Source: Fusobacterium sp. (lineage in GTDB: Bacteria; Fusobacteriota; Fusobacteriia; Fusobacteriales; Fusobacteriaceae). From it: a DNA stretch of 17,403 nucleotides. A program made the position numbers and the translations under genes. Below the pieces are notes generated by a model, which was given only the letters and a program-made list of their open reading frames with translations, searched no databases and was not told the origin of the DNA. The stretch lies in the NCBI GenBank assembly GCA_019410665.1, contig DXSD01000039.1, forward strand, positions 1 through 17,403, read 5' to 3'. Positions 14,143 to 17,403 of the stretch are shown here, one piece after another (the first letter of the stretch is position 1; each line of letters starts with the position of its first letter).

Positions 14143-14180
14143 ATTTATGTAGACAATATTTATGAAGATTGGGAGGTAAA

Positions 14181-14807
14181 ATGAATATACAAACTTTTTA
14201 TTTAGGTAGTCTAATGACAAATTGCTACTTAGTATGGAATGATGTTAATGAAGCTTATCTTTTTGACTGTGGAGGAGAAAATCTAGGAAGAGTAGAAACT
14301 TTCATAAAAACTCATGGATTAACTTTAAAATATATGGTACTGACTCATGGACATGGAGATCATATTGCTGGAATAAATAGGATAAAAGAGCTTTATCCAG
14401 AAGCTGAGATATATATAGGAAAAGAGGAGGAAAAATTCCTAACTGATGGGGATTTAAATCTGATGAGATATATAACAGGAACAGATTTCTCATATGATGG
14501 AGAGTATACTACTTTAAAAGATGGAGATATGGTAGGTTGTTTTAAAGTGATAGATACTCCAGGACATACAATAGGATCAAAATGTTTTTACAATAAAGAG
14601 AGTGGGATTTTAATCTCTGGAGATACCATGTTTAGAAGAAGTTTTGGAAGATATGATCTGCCAACAAGTGATGGAGACATGCTATTTAAAAGTTTAAGAA
14701 GATTGTGCAGTGAACTACCTGAGGATACAAAGGTTTATAGTGGACATAGTGAACCTACAACAATAGGGGAAGAGAAACAGTTTTTAACTATGCAAGGAAT
14801 GATATAG
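14181..14807 (+). CDS. Metallo-beta-lactamase-fold hydrolase (glyoxalase II-like)
   Basis: The 208-residue protein has the complete two-metal site of the fold: H56-x-H58-x-D60-H61 (THGHGDH), H129 (TPGHT), D148 (SGDTMF) and H189 (SGHSEPT). Size and the ending place it with the compact glyoxalase II-like, YcbL-type hydrolases. Glyoxalase II cleaves glutathione or other thiol esters of lactate; the substrate here is unproven. The true start is the ATG at 14181 behind GGGAGG; an in-frame TTG at 14169 lies at the edge of that ribosome binding site and was rejected. The thioredoxin-reductase-like gene begins 10 bp downstream, so the two share a message and possibly a thiol-related role. Confidence 0.9.
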   Translation: MNIQTFYLGSLMTNCYLVWNDVNEAYLFDCGGENLGRVETFIKTHGLTLKYMVLTHGHGDHIAGINRIKELYPEAEIYIGKEEEKFLTDGDLNLMRYITGTDFSYDGEYTTLKDGDMVGCFKVIDTPGHTIGSKCFYNKESGILISGDTMFRRSFGRYDLPTSDGDMLFKSLRRLCSELPEDTKVYSGHSEPTTIGEEKQFLTMQGMI

Positions 14808-14817
14808 GAGGATAAAA

Positions 14818-15735
14818 ATGGAAGGAAAAATATATGATGTAATAGTAGTAGGTGGAGGGCCAGCAGGGCTTACAGCTGCTTTATATACTGGGAGAGGAAG
14901 ATTATCTACATTAGTTATAGAGAAAGCTGGACAGGGAAGCTTATACATGGCTCATAAGATAGATAACTATCCAGGATTTCCTGAAGGAATAACAGGAACA
15001 GATTTAAATATTCTTATGAAAAAACAAGCTGAAAAATTTGGAGTAGAGTTTATGGAGGGAACTCTTTTAGGTTTTGATCCTTATGAAGAGATAAAAATAG
15101 TAAAAACTGATGCTGGAAACTTTAAATGTAAGAATATAATTGTAGCAACAGGAACTGGAAAGAATTTCGGTAAAAAATTAAAGGGAGAGAAGGAATTTTT
15201 AGGAAAAGGGGTATCATATTGTGCTACTTGTGATGGAGCTTTTACTAAATTTATGACTGTTTCTCTTATAGGACAAGGGGAAGAACTAGCTGAAGAGGCA
15301 CTATTTTTAACAAAATTCTCTAAAGTTATAAGAGTTATGGTAACTGAAGATGAGTTTAAGTGTAGTAAAGAGAGTTATGAAGCTTTAAAAAATTCAGATA
15401 AAGTTGAGATAATTACAGGGGTAAAACTTTTAGAGATAAAAGGAAAAGAGTATGTAGAGGAGTTAGTTGTTGAAGAGAAGGGAGAGGAGAAAACATATAA
15501 ATCTGATTTTGCCTTCTTATATTTAGGAACTAAGAGTAATACTGAGATGTATGGAGAGTTTGCTAAACTAGATAAAGATGGATTTATTATAACAGATGAA
15601 AGTATGAAGATGAATGTAGATGGTATGTATGCTGCTGGAGATATAAGAAGTGGTGTTATAAAACAAGTTACTGTAGCTACTGCTGAAGGGACTAAGGTTG
15701 CTCTTGAAGTAATGAAAAGGGCATTAAAAAAATAA
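14818..15735 (+). CDS. trxB: Thioredoxin reductase-like FAD flavoprotein with altered pyridine-nucleotide site
   Basis: Overall this 305-residue protein is a thioredoxin reductase of the low-molecular-weight class. The FAD loop GGGPAG is at 12-17, the redox disulfide C135-A-T-C138 at the usual place (VSYCATCDGAF), and the C-terminal FAD segment GMYAAGDIRSGVIKQVTVA at 269-287. The inserted pyridine-nucleotide domain is unusual. Its glycine loop reads GQGEELAEEA (152-161) where GGGDSAxEEA is normal. The HRRxxxR patch that binds the NADPH phosphate is replaced by an acidic stretch, MVTEDEFKCS (174-183). NADPH is therefore unlikely to be the donor. NADH or reduced ferredoxin, as in the clostridial ferredoxin-dependent enzymes, are alternatives; this is inference. 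The start follows AGGAGG. It is downstream of the MBL hydrolase in the same operon. Confidence 0.85.
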   Translation: MEGKIYDVIVVGGGPAGLTAALYTGRGRLSTLVIEKAGQGSLYMAHKIDNYPGFPEGITGTDLNILMKKQAEKFGVEFMEGTLLGFDPYEEIKIVKTDAGNFKCKNIIVATGTGKNFGKKLKGEKEFLGKGVSYCATCDGAFTKFMTVSLIGQGEELAEEALFLTKFSKVIRVMVTEDEFKCSKESYEALKNSDKVEIITGVKLLEIKGKEYVEELVVEEKGEEKTYKSDFAFLYLGTKSNTEMYGEFAKLDKDGFIITDESMKMNVDGMYAAGDIRSGVIKQVTVATAEGTKVALEVMKRALKK

Positions 15736-15809
15736 AGGAAAATAAGTTTTTTTTCCGAAAATATAAATATAGCCTACTTTGAAGTTTATTGCTCAAGGAG
15801 ATGATTTAT

Positions 15810-17117
15810 ATGAGAAAAATTTTTGTATTAGATACTAATATTCTTATTCACGATCCTAGATGTATCTATAACTTTAGAGGTAATGATGTTATTTTACCTA
15901 TCTATGTAGTAGAAGAGATAGATAAGTTAAAAAGAAATCAAAATACTGCTATTCAAGCAAGAATGGCTTCAAGGGTATTAGATGAAATAAGAGAGAAGGG
16001 AAGTTTATCTAGAGGTGTTGAGCTTCCAGATGATATATTTTTTAAAGTTGAGATAAAAAATGATAGAGGCTTACTTCCAGAGAATTTAAGTAGAGATATA
16101 GTAGATAATAATATAATCTCTGTTACCTTAGGAATCAAAAAGGATAATCCTGATAGAAGAGTAATAATTGTAAGTAAAGATATAAATATGAGAATTAAAG
16201 CGGACTCTTTAGGATTAGAGGTAGAGGATTACAATAGTGATAGAGTAGAGTATAATGAGCTTTATGATGGTTATTTTGAAGTAGAAGTAGATAAAAAAAC
16301 TTATGATGCTTTTGATAAAGATGGAAAGATAGATTTTGTAACTTTAGGTAGGGAGGATATAGTTCCTACTCCAAATTGTTTCTTCAAGTTGATATATAAA
16401 GATAATATTATTACAGGAAGATATATAGAGGGAAAAATTAAAAAGTTTCTTCTTGGTGATAGTCAAGCTTGGGGGCTTAGAGCTAGAAATGATGAACAGA
16501 GATTTGCTATGGAGTTATTAATGGATGATAGTATAAAGGTAGTTACTTTAGTAGGAGGGGCTGGAACAGGAAAAACTCTTATGGCTATTGCTGCTGGACT
16601 TGAATTAGTTGTAGAGAGGAAAAAATATAAAAAGATTTTAATTGCTAGACCAATTATACCTATGGGTAAAGATTTAGGGTATCTTCCAGGTAGTGAAAAA
16701 GAGAAATTAAAACCTTGGATGCAACCAATTTTTGATAATATAGATTTTCTAAGTGAAGCTAAAGAAGATAAGGCAGGAGAAAAGGTTGTAGAGGGCTTAG
16801 AAGCTATGGGAATGATGAAAATAGAGCCTTTAACATATATTAGAGGAAGAAGTATACCTAAAGGACTTATTATAATTGATGAGGCTCAAAATCTTACACC
16901 ATTGGAGATAAAAACAATAGTAACTAGAGCAGGACAAGATACAAAAATAATCTTTACAGGAGACCCACAACAGATTGATAATCCATATCTAGATGCTAAT
17001 ACTAATGGACTTACATATATGGCTGATAGATTGAAATTTGAAAAGATAGTGGGACATGTCACTTTGAAAAAAGGTGAAAGATCAGAGATTGCTGAAATAG
17101 CTGCTAAATTATTATAA
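15810..17117 (+). CDS. phoH2: PIN-PhoH fusion protein (PhoH2/YlaK type ribonuclease-ATPase)
   Basis: The 435-residue protein joins an N-terminal PIN nuclease domain (about 1-135) to a PhoH ATPase domain (about 215-435). The PIN acids are D8 (FVLDTN), E35 (VVEEID), D96 or D99 (RDIVDN) and D124 (SKDINM). The ATPase has Walker A GGAGTGKT (249-256), Walker B IIIDEAQ (354-360) and TGDPQQID (383-390). The mycobacterial PhoH2 of this architecture unwinds and cuts RNA; a comparable RNA role is likely here. I placed the start at the ATG at 15810, which has AAGGAG 9 nt upstream. In-frame TTG (15789) and ATG (15801) lie upstream of or against that site. The gene follows trxB after 74 bp with only a weak GGAAAA/TTTTCC hairpin between, so it may be cotranscribed. 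Confidence 0.93.
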   Translation: MRKIFVLDTNILIHDPRCIYNFRGNDVILPIYVVEEIDKLKRNQNTAIQARMASRVLDEIREKGSLSRGVELPDDIFFKVEIKNDRGLLPENLSRDIVDNNIISVTLGIKKDNPDRRVIIVSKDINMRIKADSLGLEVEDYNSDRVEYNELYDGYFEVEVDKKTYDAFDKDGKIDFVTLGREDIVPTPNCFFKLIYKDNIITGRYIEGKIKKFLLGDSQAWGLRARNDEQRFAMELLMDDSIKVVTLVGGAGTGKTLMAIAAGLELVVERKKYKKILIARPIIPMGKDLGYLPGSEKEKLKPWMQPIFDNIDFLSEAKEDKAGEKVVEGLEAMGMMKIEPLTYIRGRSIPKGLIIIDEAQNLTPLEIKTIVTRAGQDTKIIFTGDPQQIDNPYLDANTNGLTYMADRLKFEKIVGHVTLKKGERSEIAEIAAKLL

Positions 17118-17142
17118 ATAAAAATTTAATTTAACTAAATAG

Positions 17143-17214
17143 AAAAGGAGAAAACTTTTACTTCCAATCGCTAGTGCTTACGCAATGCTCATTACAGTAA
17201 AATTTTCTCCTTTT
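17143..17214 (+). terminator. Hairpin with large loop after phoH2
   Basis: Arms at 17143-17162 (AAAAGGAGAAAACTTTTACT) and 17196-17214 pair over about 19 bp with one bulged base. The 3' arm ends in CCTTTT and more T residues follow, as in an intrinsic terminator. The 33-nt loop (17163-17195) is unusually long and relatively GC-rich, so it may be a repeat sequence and not a simple loop. Confidence 0.7.
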
Positions 17215-17244
17215 AATTTACCAACTATCTAATTTAGAAAAAAT

Positions 17245-17378
17245 AACTTGAGAAAGTCGCGAAAAAAATCTATATTTATCATAAATTTAACTTGTAGTGT
17301 CGCAAATTAAAAATTTTCTCTTTTGTAAGAGTTAACTGATAAAAAATAATGGGAAACTTCAAGAGTTGCGGAAATTAC
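17245..17378 (+). repeat. Three degenerate repeat units in the right-end non-coding region
   Basis: Units at 17245-17269, 17289-17314 and 17355-17378 share the pattern AACTT, about 6-8 nt, then GTCGC or GTTGC and an A-rich tail. The spacings are 44 and 66 nt. The CGC motif stands out in a very AT-rich stretch. The third unit overlaps the second copy of the palindromic repeat family. From 17118 to 17403 I see no coding frame. Confidence 0.35.
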
Positions 17379-17403
17379 GGAGAGAAGTTAGATTAACTCA
17401 GCG
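17340..17403. repeat. Second copy of the palindromic repeat family, cut by the window end
   Basis: Positions 17381-17403 are the exact reverse complement of 11694-11716 (23 nt). The 25-nt window 17363-17387 agrees with its counterpart in the first copy at 19 of 25 positions. Similarity fades upstream of about 17340. If it follows the first copy, the central hairpins and the other arm should lie just beyond the window. Confidence 0.7.

Noticed and set aside
15736..15809. Terminator between trxB and phoH2
   Set aside because: The only pairing is GGAAAA with TTTTCC around a small loop, which is too weak to call.
17245..17378. CRISPR array
   Set aside because: The three units are short, diverged and unevenly spaced, and no cas genes are nearby.

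Overview
The window is very AT-rich and codon use leans heavily on AGA, ATA and TTA. Genes are densely packed behind strong purine-rich ribosome binding sites, and intrinsic terminators separate short operons. The gene set is that of a strict anaerobe: class III ribonucleotide reductase with its activase, a TudS-type Fe-S protein, an unusual thioredoxin reductase, and MORN-repeat lipoprotein-like or exported proteins. With the codon bias, this suggests a Fusobacteriota chromosome, probably Fusobacterium. That assignment is inference; no rRNA or other marker is present.

Layout. Positions 1-3499 hold the 3' end of a type I restriction-modification locus: the tail of an unrecognised gene, then a complete hsdR closed by a strong terminator. 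Positions 3608-4453 carry a WYL-domain transcription regulator under its own promoter. Positions 4546-7398 hold the anaerobic ribonucleotide reductase operon nrdD-nrdG, with two NrdR-box-like sites exactly 32 bp apart upstream and a terminator downstream. Positions 7406-8262 (minus strand) encode an exported MORN-repeat protein followed by a STAS-like DUF4325 protein. A divergent promoter region at 8263-8517 also contains a 24-codon hydrophobic mini-ORF; it leads into hxlR-type regulator and secreted PEBP/YbhB-family genes (plus strand, to 9440). Positions 9442-10285 (minus) encode a hotdog thioesterase and a DUF523/TudS-like protein. An Eis-like acetyltransferase (10382-11548, plus) is followed by a non-coding stretch of about 370 bp. 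That stretch holds a long imperfect palindromic repeat of about 217 bp and a perfect 20-bp stem terminator.

Positions 11917-14042 form a minus-strand operon read trmL, ybaK-type deacylase, ruvC, nitroreductase. Divergently, a consensus promoter (TTGACA-17-TATAAT) drives a metallo-beta-lactamase-fold hydrolase and a thioredoxin-reductase-like flavoprotein, followed by a PIN-PhoH (PhoH2-type) gene ending at 17117. The right end (17118-17403) is non-coding. It holds a hairpin with a 33-nt loop, three degenerate repeat units and the beginning of a second copy of the palindromic repeat, which runs off the window.

How the genes work together. NrdG activates the glycyl radical of NrdD to make deoxynucleotides without oxygen, probably under NrdR control. 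RuvC, TrmL and the YbaK-type protein are housekeeping repair, tRNA modification and translation-quality functions. The HsdR region is DNA defence, and the WYL protein beside it resembles regulators that often accompany defence loci. The most interesting points are the palindromic repeat family, the degenerate pyridine-nucleotide site of the thioredoxin reductase, the hydrophobic mini-ORF ahead of hxlR, the double ribbon-helix-helix plus WYL regulator, and the paired NrdR sites, one of which lies inside a terminator hairpin.
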